DNA of 64,000 nt from Marinobacter salsuginis (GCF_009617755.1 NZ_BGZH01000004.1:62001-126000), one strand, 5' to 3'. Numbered from the stretch's first letter, positions 40,584-50,081 are shown. Notes: a model not told the origin generated them from the letters alone. Program-made: numbers and translations.

Positions 40584-42005
40584 ATGATTCACCCCGTCAT
40601 TATGGCTGGCGGTACCGGCTCGCGCCTTTGGCCAATGTCGCGCCAGCTGAATCCGAAACAGTTCCTGAAACTGACCAACGGCCCCCTGTCGATGCTGCAG
40701 GCCACCGTTGCGCGGCTTGAGGGCATGGATGCAGCAAACCCTCTTCTGATTTGCAACGAGGAACACCGGTTCCTGGCTGCTGAACAAATGCGGCAATCTG
40801 GCCATGAGGATACGCGGATCATTCTGGAGCCCTATGGCCGGAACACGGCGCCGGCCATTGCATTGGCAGCACTGCAGCTGACCGAGGCCGCGGAGAACAA
40901 CGCCGAAGATCCACTCATGCTGGTCCTGGCAGCCGACCACCTGATCAAGGACGTGACCGCCTTTCAGGAAGGGGTGAAGAAAGCCATTCCGCTGGCGCGG
41001 GAAGGAAAACTGGTCACCTTCGGCATTGTCCCGAACCATCCGGAAACCGGCTACGGCTATATCCACCGGGGCGCCGAACTGGGCCCTGACAGCTACCTGG
41101 TGGACAAATTTGTCGAAAAGCCGGACCAGGCGACCGCCAATGGCTACCTCGATTCCGGCGAGTACCTCTGGAACAGCGGGATGTTCCTGTTCGGTGCCCG
41201 CCAGTACCTTGAGGAACTGGAAACCCATCGCCCGGATATCCTGGCCGCATGCCGTGCTGCCATCGCAGATACCGCCGATGACCTTCACTTCACCCGGATC
41301 AATGCCGAGCGCTTCGCGGAATGCCCGTCGGACTCGGTGGACTACGCTGTCATGGAGAAGACGAACAAGGCCGCGGTGGTATCACTGGATGCCGGCTGGA
41401 GCGATATCGGCTCCTGGTCCGCGCTCTGGGAAGTCAGTGACAAGGATGCCGACGGCAACAGCCTCAACGGCGACGTAATTACCCACAACACCGCGAACAC
41501 GCTGGTCCGTGCCGATAGCCGTCTGGTGGCAACGGTTGGTGTGGACAATCTGGTAGTTATCGAAACCAAGGATGCCCTGCTGGTTGCCCACAAAGACAGT
41601 GTCCAGGACGTCAAAACCGTAGTGGAACGAATCAAAACCGATGGCCGCCATGAACACATGAACCATCGGGAAGTCTACCGGCCCTGGGGTGTTTACGATT
41701 CCATCGACAACGGCGCCCGCTATCAGGTCAAACGCATCACGGTAAAACCCGGCGCCAAGCTCTCCGTGCAGATGCATCATCATCGCGCCGAGCACTGGAT
41801 CGTGGTCAGTGGCACCGCCCGGGTCACCAACGGTGAGAAAACCTATCTGGTCACCGAAAACCAGTCCACCTACATTCCGGTTGGCCAGGTGCATTCGCTG
41901 GAGAATCCGGGGGTCATCGATCTGGAACTGATCGAAGTACAGTCGGGTTCCTACCTTGGTGAGGATGACATCGTCCGCTACGAGGATCGGTACGGCCGCA
42001 AATGA
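40584..42005 (+). CDS. manC: mannose-1-phosphate guanylyltransferase / mannose-6-phosphate isomerase
   Basis: Bifunctional type II phosphomannose isomerase/GMP enzyme that makes GDP-mannose. ATG at 40584 is supported by GGAG seven bases upstream; GTG at 40578 is too close to it. The nucleotidyltransferase domain has [15 protein letters not shown] and NPKQFLKL, then FVEKPD. The C-terminal cupin has [15 protein letters not shown] and [16 protein letters not shown]. The 473 residues are usual for AlgA/ManC. It overlaps the acyltransferase gene that follows by 4 bases. GDP-mannose would feed mannosyl- or rhamnosyltransferases of the region. Confidence 0.95.
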   Translation: MIHPVIMAGGTGSRLWPMSRQLNPKQFLKLTNGPLSMLQATVARLEGMDAANPLLICNEEHRFLAAEQMRQSGHEDTRIILEPYGRNTAPAIALAALQLTEAAENNAEDPLMLVLAADHLIKDVTAFQEGVKKAIPLAREGKLVTFGIVPNHPETGYGYIHRGAELGPDSYLVDKFVEKPDQATANGYLDSGEYLWNSGMFLFGARQYLEELETHRPDILAACRAAIADTADDLHFTRINAERFAECPSDSVDYAVMEKTNKAAVVSLDAGWSDIGSWSALWEVSDKDADGNSLNGDVITHNTANTLVRADSRLVATVGVDNLVVIETKDALLVAHKDSVQDVKTVVERIKTDGRHEHMNHREVYRPWGVYDSIDNGARYQVKRITVKPGAKLSVQMHHHRAEHWIVVSGTARVTNGEKTYLVTENQSTYIPVGQVHSLENPGVIDLELIEVQSGSYLGEDDIVRYEDRYGRK

Positions 42006-42907
42006 GCAAGCTCAAATATTTCGTCATTGCCGGGCTGCTCAGGATTGCCGGCTGGTTATCTCTTGCCGGCGCCCAGCGGGTGGGTCGGTTCGTGGGTTAT
42101 CTGGTATGGCGACTGCCCACCAAGTCGCGTCAGGTCACCGATATTAACCTGTCCATCTGCCTCCCAGAGCTTTCAGACACCGAGCGGGCGGCTATGTCGA
42201 AAAATTCGCTGGCCCAGACCGGCATGACCATGCTCGAGGTCCCTTTGATGTGGGAGTGGCCAGTGGAGAAATGCCTTGGCCTGATCCGTGAAACCGAGGG
42301 GCTTGAACTGATCGACGACGCCATGGCTGGAGACAAGGGCCTGATTCTCCTTGCGCCGCACCTCGGCAACTGGGAACTGGCGGGTTTGTTTTTCTCATCC
42401 CGTTACAAAATGGCAGCCCTTTATAGCCCGCCGAATATGCCCGAGTTCGAAGATTACATGATCAAGGTCCGCGGACGCCTTGGCTCGGAACTGGTCAGGG
42501 GCGACCGTCGGGGTCTGGCCCGGCTCGCCTCAATTCTGCGGGAAGGCGGTGTCGCAGGGATCCTGCCGGATCAGTCACCCCGGGGCAAAGGCAATGCCTT
42601 CGCGCCTTTCTTCGGCATGGAAGTGAAAACCATGACGCTGGTGTCCAAGCTGATCCAGCGTACCGGCGCCAACGTGCTGATCACCTACGCCGAGCGCCTG
42701 CCCGATGCCTCCGGGTTCCGGATTGTTGTTCGGGAGACTGGCCCGGGCCTCGGAGACAAAGACCCTGTTGCCGCAACCACAGCCATGAATCACGCCATCG
42801 AGCAATGCGTGCGGGAAATCCCGGAGCAATATCAGTGGGAATACAAACGCATGCGCCATCGACCACCCGGCGAAATCAATCCCTATAACCCGGATCGCGT
42901 ATGTTGA
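42002..42907 (+). CDS. LpxL/LpxM-type lipid A acyltransferase (second)
   Basis: A second lysophospholipid/lipid A acyltransferase family member, 301 residues. The catalytic pair is His120 and Glu125 in [13 protein letters not shown] (HX4E). Other signatures are [33 protein letters not shown] and the C-terminal [15 protein letters not shown]. The ATG overlaps the manC stop, and its own stop overlaps the next start by 7 bases. The coupling to manC and the ligase is unusual for LpxM. Whether it adds a chain to lipid A or acylates a glycan is open. Confidence 0.9.
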   Translation: MSKLKYFVIAGLLRIAGWLSLAGAQRVGRFVGYLVWRLPTKSRQVTDINLSICLPELSDTERAAMSKNSLAQTGMTMLEVPLMWEWPVEKCLGLIRETEGLELIDDAMAGDKGLILLAPHLGNWELAGLFFSSRYKMAALYSPPNMPEFEDYMIKVRGRLGSELVRGDRRGLARLASILREGGVAGILPDQSPRGKGNAFAPFFGMEVKTMTLVSKLIQRTGANVLITYAERLPDASGFRIVVRETGPGLGDKDPVAATTAMNHAIEQCVREIPEQYQWEYKRMRHRPPGEINPYNPDRVC

Positions 42908-44910
42908 ACCCGACACTGGCCCTCCATGCACTGCTGATCATCGGGCTTGGCGGCGTGCTCCTGTCGTCGAGCATCCTGGCCGGCGCCACTCTGTTGCTCG
43001 CCATTGCCGGAATGGTGCTCAGTGCCAGGAAATCTCTTTACAAAACCGGTTGGGACAAGCCCAAAGAGCTCAGGTTGCTGCACTTTTCCTTCTGGTTCTT
43101 CGTACTGGTGAGCTTTCTGTCCTGGGCCCTGGAAGGCTTTGACTACGAGGGCGGAAAAACGTTTGGAACGCACGCCCGGTTTATCCTGTTCTGGCCTCTG
43201 ATCATTGCCATCAGCTATGCGAGGGTCGGCGCACGCACGACGTTTGCGGCCATAGGACTGGTTTCCGTGTCTGTCATCGGGATATTTCTCGTGACCATCG
43301 CTGCCCGCCAGGGTGCCCTTGGTCAGGTGATGAACTCCCGTTTTGGTGGCGGAATTAACCCCATCAGCTTTGGAAATCTTGCTCTTCTGGGGGGGATGTT
43401 AACCATCGTTGGCGCCATGTTTTTTGTCCGCGAAAAACGGCTGGGCCTGGCGATACTGTTTTTTATCGGTGGAACGGCTGCCGTCCTGATTTCGATGCTG
43501 TCGGAGACCCGCAGCAACCTGGTTGCCTTACCATTTCTTCTGGTTGCTCTAGTACCACTACTCAGAAAAAGGCTTCGCGTTGCCGGACTGATCGTTGTGC
43601 CAGTTCTCGTCGCCGGCGCCATTATTACCAGCGACCGCATGTCGAATTCGCTCAATGGCTTGCTCCATGACGGCCACCTGGACTCAGGAATGGAAATCCG
43701 TCTGGAGGTCTGGGAACAGGCACTGAGCATGCTTGGAGAAAGCCCCTGGTCCGGGGCAGGTCTGGGGGGGTATACCCACCGTATTGAGGCAGAAGTGGCA
43801 GCCGGCAATCTGCCAGCGCACTTCCTCGACTGTTGCACCGGGCACGCTCACAACGACCTGCTCAATAATGCTGCCACCAGCGGTATTCCGGGCATTCTCA
43901 GCTGGGCCCTGCTGATTTTCATTCCTTTGGCCATCTTTGCCCGTAACCTGACTAGCCGACACTCAGCCACAGCCCACCTTGCGGCGGCTGGTTGCATGAT
44001 CTCCATCGGCTACTTCCTGTTCGGGCTTACAGAAGCCACGTTCAATCGAACCCTGTTCCTGACCTTCTACCTGCTTGCGATCGCTTCCATCGCCTCGGCC
44101 ATGTTCACAGAATTAAGCGCCTCATACGTTCGAAACAGGGCCCGCAAGGTTTCAGCGACCATCATCACGAAAAACGAAGAAGACCATATTACCGACTGTC
44201 TGAAATCCGCAAGGCTGGTTGCCGACGAAATTATTGTTCTGGACAGCGGCAGTACTGACCGGACGGTGGAACTGGCCAGAGAGTTGGCCGATGTGGTTGA
44301 AGTGACTGACTGGCCGGGGTTTGGCATCCAGAAACAGCGCGCTCTTGAGAAAGCGACCGGAGAGTGGGTGCTGTCACTGGATGCCGATGAACGTGTCACA
44401 CCGGAGCTGGCACGGGAGATCAACGATCACCTGGCAGATCCTGACGCGGACGCCTACAAGCTTCCCTGGGCGGTAACGATTTACGGCAGCCGTCTGGATT
44501 TCGGCCGCAGCGGTCGAGCCCCGCTCCGGCTGTTCCGTAGGGAAGGCGTCAGCTTTTCAGACGCTCTGGTACATGAGCGGATACTGATTCCATCGGGGCG
44601 CAAGACCAAAACCCTTAGAGGCCGCCTGACGCACTACACGCACCGGGATTTCGGCCATTCGCTGGAGAAAAGCGCGAAATACGCCTGGCTTGGCTCTCTG
44701 GAGAAGCATCGTAAAGGCAAGAAAACCCGAACCATGATCTACCCGACTCTGCGGGGCCTGATGACGTTTGTGCAGGTGTACTTTATTCGGTTCGGTTTTC
44801 TGGATGGCGCTGTGGGTTATCTGACGGCCGTGACCTATGCGCAGGTAACCTTCAATAAGTATGCGGGGTTATGGACTCTGGACCGGCCGGCCCGCTTTGA
44901 AGACTCGTGA
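42901..44910 (+). CDS. O-antigen ligase (WaaL-like) fused to a WaaE-like GT2 glycosyltransferase
   Basis: A 669-residue protein with two parts. Residues 1 to about 410 are a polytopic membrane protein of the Wzy_C/O-antigen-ligase class, with many hydrophobic helices and the large periplasmic loop holding ETRSNLVALP and GHAHNDLLNNAATSGIPG, the latter the usual ligase signature. From about residue 415 a complete GT2 domain follows: VSATIITKNEEDH, DEIIVLDSGSTDRTVELARE, LSLDADERVTPELA, LFRREGVSFSDALVHERI. The frame is open with no stop or shift between them. It overlaps the previous gene by 7 bases and ends 42 bases inside the opposing gene. The GT2 half would face the cytoplasm and the ligase loop the periplasm. 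Confidence 0.88.
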   Translation: MLNPTLALHALLIIGLGGVLLSSSILAGATLLLAIAGMVLSARKSLYKTGWDKPKELRLLHFSFWFFVLVSFLSWALEGFDYEGGKTFGTHARFILFWPLIIAISYARVGARTTFAAIGLVSVSVIGIFLVTIAARQGALGQVMNSRFGGGINPISFGNLALLGGMLTIVGAMFFVREKRLGLAILFFIGGTAAVLISMLSETRSNLVALPFLLVALVPLLRKRLRVAGLIVVPVLVAGAIITSDRMSNSLNGLLHDGHLDSGMEIRLEVWEQALSMLGESPWSGAGLGGYTHRIEAEVAAGNLPAHFLDCCTGHAHNDLLNNAATSGIPGILSWALLIFIPLAIFARNLTSRHSATAHLAAAGCMISIGYFLFGLTEATFNRTLFLTFYLLAIASIASAMFTELSASYVRNRARKVSATIITKNEEDHITDCLKSARLVADEIIVLDSGSTDRTVELARELADVVEVTDWPGFGIQKQRALEKATGEWVLSLDADERVTPELAREINDHLADPDADAYKLPWAVTIYGSRLDFGRSGRAPLRLFRREGVSFSDALVHERILIPSGRKTKTLRGRLTHYTHRDFGHSLEKSAKYAWLGSLEKHRKGKKTRTMIYPTLRGLMTFVQVYFIRFGFLDGAVGYLTAVTYAQVTFNKYAGLWTLDRPARFEDS

Positions 44911-45915
44911 TCCCCGGAGGAGCGTCGTTTCCACACCGATGCTACTGAACATACACCGTATTTCCTCGTAATAGGGTAGCCGTGCGCCCAGTGCGGCGTC
45001 ATCAATCTGGAACACCCGGATCTCCGGAAAAATCTTTTTCAGGGTAAACAGAGCGGTTGAAGCAAAGCTGTAGAACGCCAGATAAGTTTCTCCGGACAGG
45101 GCTACCTCCACCTCTATCGGACGACCGGCCTGCCGTATCTCGAGCGGAAATTCCGCCAGCAAGGCCTCCAACTCTTCCCGGCTTTCCTTTCGGTGCATAA
45201 AGTACACGACGCGGCTATCAGGATGACGTTCCACCACATGCTGAATCTGCAGTTTCAGTTGCGCAAGCCGATCCTCACCACCAAAAGGCTGGCCAAGGAA
45301 CCCCACCATGGGCGTCTGGCTGCTGTCACGGGCTGATGTTTTAAAGGTTCTACGAAAGACCGGGAAATCGTGAACCTGCACCTGAACAAGCCCGGAGCTC
45401 GGTAACGGAAAGAAGGTAAAGAAGGCGATCACATCCGGAACAACGCGGTGAATCCGGATACCCATGGTTCTGAGGAGCCGTTTCTTGGCCGGTGAGATCC
45501 GGGAGGCGATCCCCTCATCATGAATGGCATGGTAGTAGGTTACTGTCGCCAGGCCATCATCCACAAAAATCAGCTGCTCGCTGTCGAATCCCCGATAGAA
45601 CACTTCGTGGATCCAGCTGGATTTGTTCCCGATGAACAACCTTTCGATTTTGCGTCGCGAAAGGCTCTTGGCGACCGCCCCCAGACGCAGATAAAACGAA
45701 CTTTTCTTAAGATAGATGGTTTCGATGCCCTGCCAGCCCAGGGCCTCGGCGAGAAAAGCCATTTGCCCCTCGGTCTCCCGGTTATCAGGCCTGGCAATGA
45801 CAAGAAGCGTGGTTTCAGCGCTGCAGCCATAATGGTAGCGAGCCTCGGAGCAACTGATCAGTTGGAGGGGCGTGCTCGCAACAAAGACGTTAATAGGACT
45901 GGCGGCGCTGCTCAA
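44869..45915 (-). CDS. sialyltransferase/polysialyltransferase-like GT-B protein
   Basis: About 348 residues from a TTG at 45915; a TTG at 45981 would add 22 residues and overlap the upstream gene, and neither has a strong ribosome site. The fold begins with INVFVASTPLQLISCSEA, an opening typical of GT52 and PF07388 alpha-2,8-sialyltransferases. An LIFVDDGLATVTYY segment matches the D-D-G motif, and FYSFASTALFTLKK resembles the C-terminal S-S/T motif. The usual HP motif is replaced by YFMHRKES. No CMP-sialate synthase (neuA) or neuB is in the window. The donor may be another CMP-activated sugar such as CMP-Kdo. Family assignment is by motif only. Confidence 0.6.
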   Translation of the reverse strand: MSSAASPINVFVASTPLQLISCSEARYHYGCSAETTLLVIARPDNRETEGQMAFLAEALGWQGIETIYLKKSSFYLRLGAVAKSLSRRKIERLFIGNKSSWIHEVFYRGFDSEQLIFVDDGLATVTYYHAIHDEGIASRISPAKKRLLRTMGIRIHRVVPDVIAFFTFFPLPSSGLVQVQVHDFPVFRRTFKTSARDSSQTPMVGFLGQPFGGEDRLAQLKLQIQHVVERHPDSRVVYFMHRKESREELEALLAEFPLEIRQAGRPIEVEVALSGETYLAFYSFASTALFTLKKIFPEIRVFQIDDAALGARLPYYEEIRCMFSSIGVETTLLRGSRVFKAGRPVQSP

Positions 45916-45949
45916 ATCATTCGTTTCCCGGTTTGGACCTTCGAAGAAT

Positions 45950-47029
45950 CTATCCTGAGCTTTCCGGTGCCATGCGTGCAAGTTCCTTGCGCAAACGGCG
46001 TCTGACTTTCAGTTTGCGCAGCAGATTCAGCGGCTTGCGTTTCAGTTCGCCTCGCTTGTTGATCAGGAAATCCTCAACCGCATCCAGTACCCGGCCGCTG
46101 GAGCGACCATCCCTGAAGCTGTGCAACTGGTCGCAAAGGGCTCGTGTTTCTTGCATCAGGGTGTCGGGATACTGCACTGCCTCTTCCAGGGCTGACTCAA
46201 CATCCTCAACTTCGTGGACGTCGATCAGATAAGGGCCCGGCATTTTCGTCCGGAAGGTAACCACCGGGCGATCCAGGAACATGAATTCGAACATGATGGA
46301 CGAGGTATCGCACAGCATCACATCTGCCTGCGGAAGCAGGGGTAACAGATCCTCATCGCTTTCGACAAAACGGAGGTTATCGCCGCTCAGCCTGCGATAC
46401 TGATCCACTACCGCAGGATCCATCTTTGGGTGCAGGGTAACAATGAATTTCCAGCGACCATTCCTGGAAAGCTCACCAATTTTCTCCACCAGATCCGGAG
46501 CGGACGTAACGGAGCGGCTGAACGTGGAGGCGTAAAATACGACAGGCAGCTCATTTTCCGAGCGCTTTCTCTTCCCCTCACCAGGCTGCGATAGCAGAGG
46601 ATCCAGCTTTGGCCAGCCAGTGTGGGCAACCCCGAAATGCTGGTATTGGGCCGCCAGCTCACGGAACTTTTCCGTATCTTTCATGGCATGGGTGCAGTAG
46701 AGATCAAACCATCCGCGAATGCGATAATGATCACTTTCGTCCTCGCTGCTATGGCCGCGCTTGTTGCGAGCCATGCCATGGAATACCTCGACCTTGATCC
46801 CCGGGAAGAAATAGGGCACCCAGTCCCCGGGGACAAAGGTAGCATCGGCGTTGTATTCCATAACCTCTTTTACGCTGCCAAGACGACGCTCATCGGATCG
46901 AAGCGGCGCCGTTGAGCAACCCGCGACAAACCAGGCCGCTTCGTCACCCCGGCGCAGTATCTCTTCCTGCAGCGGTCGCAGAATCGAATAGGAATAGGGT
47001 TGATTGACAAAAAACAGATACCGCCGCAT
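45950..47029 (-). CDS. CDP-glycerol glycerophosphotransferase-family protein
   Basis: A 359-residue GT-B protein related to TagB/TagF. Motifs are VEVFHGMARNKRGH (HG motif), FIVTLHPKMDP (HP motif) and VMLCDTSSIMFEFMFLDRPV (the D-S-S motif of the donor site). The N-terminus MRRYLFFVNQPYSYSILRPL has no clear signal or membrane helix; the C-terminus is strongly basic, which may bind the membrane. It directly abuts the GT4 gene upstream. In Gram-negatives these enzymes transfer phosphoglycerol or sugar phosphates to LPS or capsule. The substrate is not readable. Confidence 0.8.
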   Translation of the reverse strand: MRRYLFFVNQPYSYSILRPLQEEILRRGDEAAWFVAGCSTAPLRSDERRLGSVKEVMEYNADATFVPGDWVPYFFPGIKVEVFHGMARNKRGHSSEDESDHYRIRGWFDLYCTHAMKDTEKFRELAAQYQHFGVAHTGWPKLDPLLSQPGEGKRKRSENELPVVFYASTFSRSVTSAPDLVEKIGELSRNGRWKFIVTLHPKMDPAVVDQYRRLSGDNLRFVESDEDLLPLLPQADVMLCDTSSIMFEFMFLDRPVVTFRTKMPGPYLIDVHEVEDVESALEEAVQYPDTLMQETRALCDQLHSFRDGRSSGRVLDAVEDFLINKRGELKRKPLNLLRKLKVRRRLRKELARMAPESSG

Positions 47030-48148
47030 TCAAGCCCTGCCCGTGAGTGTTTTGTATAGCTCACCCGTCTCGCTGACGGTCTGTGAGGTGTGAAAATCCC
47101 GGGCGATCCTTTGCCGCGCTGCCTGCCCAAGCTTGGCCGACAGCTCTCTGTCGCGGTAAAGCCGCTCGATAGCTTCCGACAGCTCGGTGGCATTTTTCGG
47201 TGGAACCACAATACCGCTGACACCGTCTTCCACCAGTTCCGGCATGCCGCCGACACTGGTCACCACCGGCGTCACACCATAGACCATGGCCTCAATAACG
47301 GCCCGGGGCAGCCCTTCTCTTTCTTTGGAGGGAAGCACAAAGACGTCACTGGCGGCGGCGATGGCCGGGGCATCGGTGCGGTAGCCTGTAAAGTGGATCC
47401 GCTCGGGGTGAGAGGTAGCAGCGGCCTGCGCCTGAATCTCTTCGTTATCAATGACGTCTCCGACCAGCAGCAAATGTACGTTCACATCCGCAGGCAGCTT
47501 GTCGACTGCTTCTATCAGGTCATCGAAGCCTTTTCGTGGGGTATTCCGTCCGGTGCAGCACACCACGAAGGCACCTTCGGGAACACCAAACTGGGTGAGA
47601 TCGGCCTTGGGCGACTGATACCAGTCCAGATCGTGCCCCTTGTAGATTCTTTGAAGCTTGCGCTCAGGGATGTGCATCCACAAAAGCCGGAGGCTCGCCA
47701 GATAATCCTTGATGGCATCGGCGACACAGACAATCTTGCTGACGCGTGGGTGCAAGAAGGTAATCCAGGACTCCGGATTGAGAAAGCTGATATTACCGAT
47801 CACACCGCGATAGGCGACGATCTTGATATCGGTGCCCCGGGAAGCCCGTAATCCGCAGGCCAGGGCCCGGGGATTATAGGCATGAATGACCTCGTAATTT
47901 TTCTTGGCCAGTTGTTGGCGGATGGCCTCGGTGCCTTCTTTGTCGAAGCGACTCTTCAGGGCCATGGGACTGGCAACCATGCCCTCGTCGACAAGACGCT
48001 GATAATTCCTGCCCTTGGGGTTACACATGACGTCGAGGTCAAATCCGGCTTTTCTGAGTCCGATAAAAAGTTCAGTTTCCGGACGATCGCAGGCATCCGT
48101 AAGGCAAAGTATTGACGGAAGCGATCCGCCCTGTCGTGGATTGGTCAA
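47030..48148 (-). CDS. GT4-family glycosyltransferase
   Basis: A 372-residue retaining GT-B enzyme. The opening LPSILCLTDACDRPETELFI leads to VIHAYNPRALACGLRA. The donor domain shows VVCCTGRNTPRKGFDDLIEAV, then PSKEREGLPRAVIEAM (EX7E) and TSVGGMPELVEDG. It overlaps kdkA upstream by 4 bases and abuts the next gene with no spacing, so the four minus-strand genes from kdkA to 44869 form one operon. A core glycosyltransferase role is inferred from context. Confidence 0.9.
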   Translation of the reverse strand: MTNPRQGGSLPSILCLTDACDRPETELFIGLRKAGFDLDVMCNPKGRNYQRLVDEGMVASPMALKSRFDKEGTEAIRQQLAKKNYEVIHAYNPRALACGLRASRGTDIKIVAYRGVIGNISFLNPESWITFLHPRVSKIVCVADAIKDYLASLRLLWMHIPERKLQRIYKGHDLDWYQSPKADLTQFGVPEGAFVVCCTGRNTPRKGFDDLIEAVDKLPADVNVHLLLVGDVIDNEEIQAQAAATSHPERIHFTGYRTDAPAIAAASDVFVLPSKEREGLPRAVIEAMVYGVTPVVTSVGGMPELVEDGVSGIVVPPKNATELSEAIERLYRDRELSAKLGQAARQRIARDFHTSQTVSETGELYKTLTGRA

Positions 48149-48861
48149 GCGGCCATTCCCCTGTTATATCCGTTCATGAAATAACTCCAGACCTTTGCCC
48201 GGGTGTGTTCTCCGGCCACTTTCACCAGCGACCGCGAGAAGCGATCAAGATTCGCCTCTTTCCAGCGGGCTGGCGCACTGTCTGCAGTAAGTCGGCTCTT
48301 GTCGAAATCAATCAGAAAGTATTCGTCGCCCCGAACCAGTACATTGAAGCAGTTAAGGTCAGCATGCATGACACCCGCGTCGTGAAATCGACGAATCGTT
48401 TCTCCGATGGACTCCCAGGCATCACCGTCCAGTTCGGCAATAAGATCAGCTAATGGTGAAGTGTTCTCCAGTCGCTCAATGATGATGGCGGCCCGGTATT
48501 GAATCGGTGACAGTTTCCGATACCAGGCTGCCACCGGACGGGGTACGGGAAGCCCCTTGCTGAGCATTGCATTCAGCAGGCGGAATTCAGCAAAGGATCG
48601 CACATCGGCCTCACGAGTGAAGGCATAGGCATATCGGGCAAATTTCGCCACCAAACCACCCCTGCGATATTCGCGAAGCACCAGCTTGTCTTCTCCGGCC
48701 TGCAAGAACCAGGCGCCGCCGCGACCGCCGCTACTCACCGGCCTCGCCTGATCGCCCCAGGTGGCGGCATTGAACCAGTCCTGGGTAACCCTGCCCTCAT
48801 AATCGGGATGAATCAGCATTGCCGAAGCCCTTTCCCGAATACAGATTTCAGACTCCACCAT
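48145..48861 (-). CDS. kdkA: 3-deoxy-D-manno-octulosonic acid kinase
   Basis: Phosphorylates the Kdo residue of the LPS inner core with ATP. ATG at 48861 is chosen with GGGGA a few bases upstream; an in-frame start 12 codons earlier lacks support. The kinase core shows GGRGGAWFLQ, KLVLREYRRGG, the catalytic loop FHDAGVMHADLNCFNVL and the metal motif YFLIDFDKSR, all KdkA/WaaP-fold features. The 238 residues match Haemophilus KdkA. It heads a four-gene minus-strand operon. KdkA usually accompanies a monofunctional WaaA, giving one phosphorylated Kdo. Confidence 0.92.
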   Translation of the reverse strand: MVESEICIRERASAMLIHPDYEGRVTQDWFNAATWGDQARPVSSGGRGGAWFLQAGEDKLVLREYRRGGLVAKFARYAYAFTREADVRSFAEFRLLNAMLSKGLPVPRPVAAWYRKLSPIQYRAAIIIERLENTSPLADLIAELDGDAWESIGETIRRFHDAGVMHADLNCFNVLVRGDEYFLIDFDKSRLTADSAPARWKEANLDRFSRSLVKVAGEHTRAKVWSYFMNGYNRGMAA

Positions 48862-49016
48862 GCTGGGTCCCCGGCCACCGAAACAGAAAGAACACACCTT
48901 ACGCGCTCACGCCAGGACGGACACGCGCGAGTGCGTTAGAATGGCGGCCAGTTTACCAATGATTGCCGACTAAGCTCCACAGCCCCAGGCCACAACCTGA
49001 ACCGGATCAATATCTG

Positions 49017-50081
49017 ATGAACTCCATCTGCATTCTTCGCCTGTCCGCCATCGGTGACGTAACCCACGTGATACCTGTTGTGCTGAGCCTTCAGGAGCAG
49101 CTTCCCGGGGTAAAGATCACCTGGGTTATCGGCAAGATCGAAGCCAAGCTGATTGGCGATCTGCCCGGCGTTGAGTTCATTGTTTTCGACAAGAAGGCCG
49201 GGCGCAAAGGGTACGCGGAGCTTCGCAGACAGATGCAGGGGCGCAAATTCGATGCACTGCTGCATATGCAGGTAGCATTCAGAGCCAACCTCGCTGCCGC
49301 GTGCATTCCCGCCCGCACCAGAATTGGTTATGACAAGGCCCGCAGCAAGGATCTTCACAGTCTGTTTATAAACCGCCGAATCAAACCGGCTCCGCAACAG
49401 CATGTTCGCGACTGCCTGGCCAGCTTCCTGGAGCCTTTGGGGCTAGACCCGGCACCACCGCGCTGGCAGATTCCCTTGAGTGAATCAGACCACCAGTTTG
49501 CCAGCGATCAACTGGCGCCTGATCGCAGAAACCTTGTGATCAGCCCCTGCGCCAGCCACACCCTTCGTAACTGGCCTGCCGAGCGTTACGCGCAGCTGGC
49601 CGATCACGCAGTTCAAAAGCACGGTATGAAGGTGATCCTGGTCGGAAGCCCTGCCCCGTTCGAGGCCGAGTATTGCGCTGCTATTGAAGCCGCGATGAAG
49701 GAGAAAGCCCACAACATCTGCGGCAAGGACACCCTCAAACAGCTCACAGCGCTGATGACTCACGCCGACCTGGTGGTGGCCCCCGATACCGGACCGGCAC
49801 ATATCGCCAGTGCAGTGGGTACCGATGTGCTTGGGTTGTTTGCCGCCAGCAATCCGTACCGGTCAGGCCCCTACAATTCTCTTGAGTGGTGTGTGAACCG
49901 GTATCCAGAAGCACTTGAAAAGTTCACTGGTAAAACGGTGGAACAGGCTCGATGGGGGGCCAAAGCAGAGTTCGAGGGGGCAATGGAACTGATTACGGTG
50001 GCGGATGCAACGGAGATGCTGGATCGGTGGGTTGAAGCACAGGTAACGCCCGATCCAGAAACGGGGCCCGAGTCTACCTGA
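49017..50081 (+). CDS. GT9-family heptosyltransferase-like protein
   Basis: A 354-residue GT-B enzyme of the heptosyltransferase family. It begins MNSICILRLSAIGDVTHVIPV, the N-terminal loop that orients the acceptor. The donor side carries LVISPCASHTLRNWPAERYAQL, KVILVGSPAPFE and VVAPDTGPAHIASAVGTDVLGLF, the ADP-heptose signature. Only one GT9 gene is present here, so it is likely to act as heptosyltransferase I, but this is not proven. It is divergent from kdkA, with a 155-base gap, and ends with a terminator whose stem overlaps the coding end. Confidence 0.9.
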   Translation: MNSICILRLSAIGDVTHVIPVVLSLQEQLPGVKITWVIGKIEAKLIGDLPGVEFIVFDKKAGRKGYAELRRQMQGRKFDALLHMQVAFRANLAAACIPARTRIGYDKARSKDLHSLFINRRIKPAPQQHVRDCLASFLEPLGLDPAPPRWQIPLSESDHQFASDQLAPDRRNLVISPCASHTLRNWPAERYAQLADHAVQKHGMKVILVGSPAPFEAEYCAAIEAAMKEKAHNICGKDTLKQLTALMTHADLVVAPDTGPAHIASAVGTDVLGLFAASNPYRSGPYNSLEWCVNRYPEALEKFTGKTVEQARWGAKAEFEGAMELITVADATEMLDRWVEAQVTPDPETGPEST

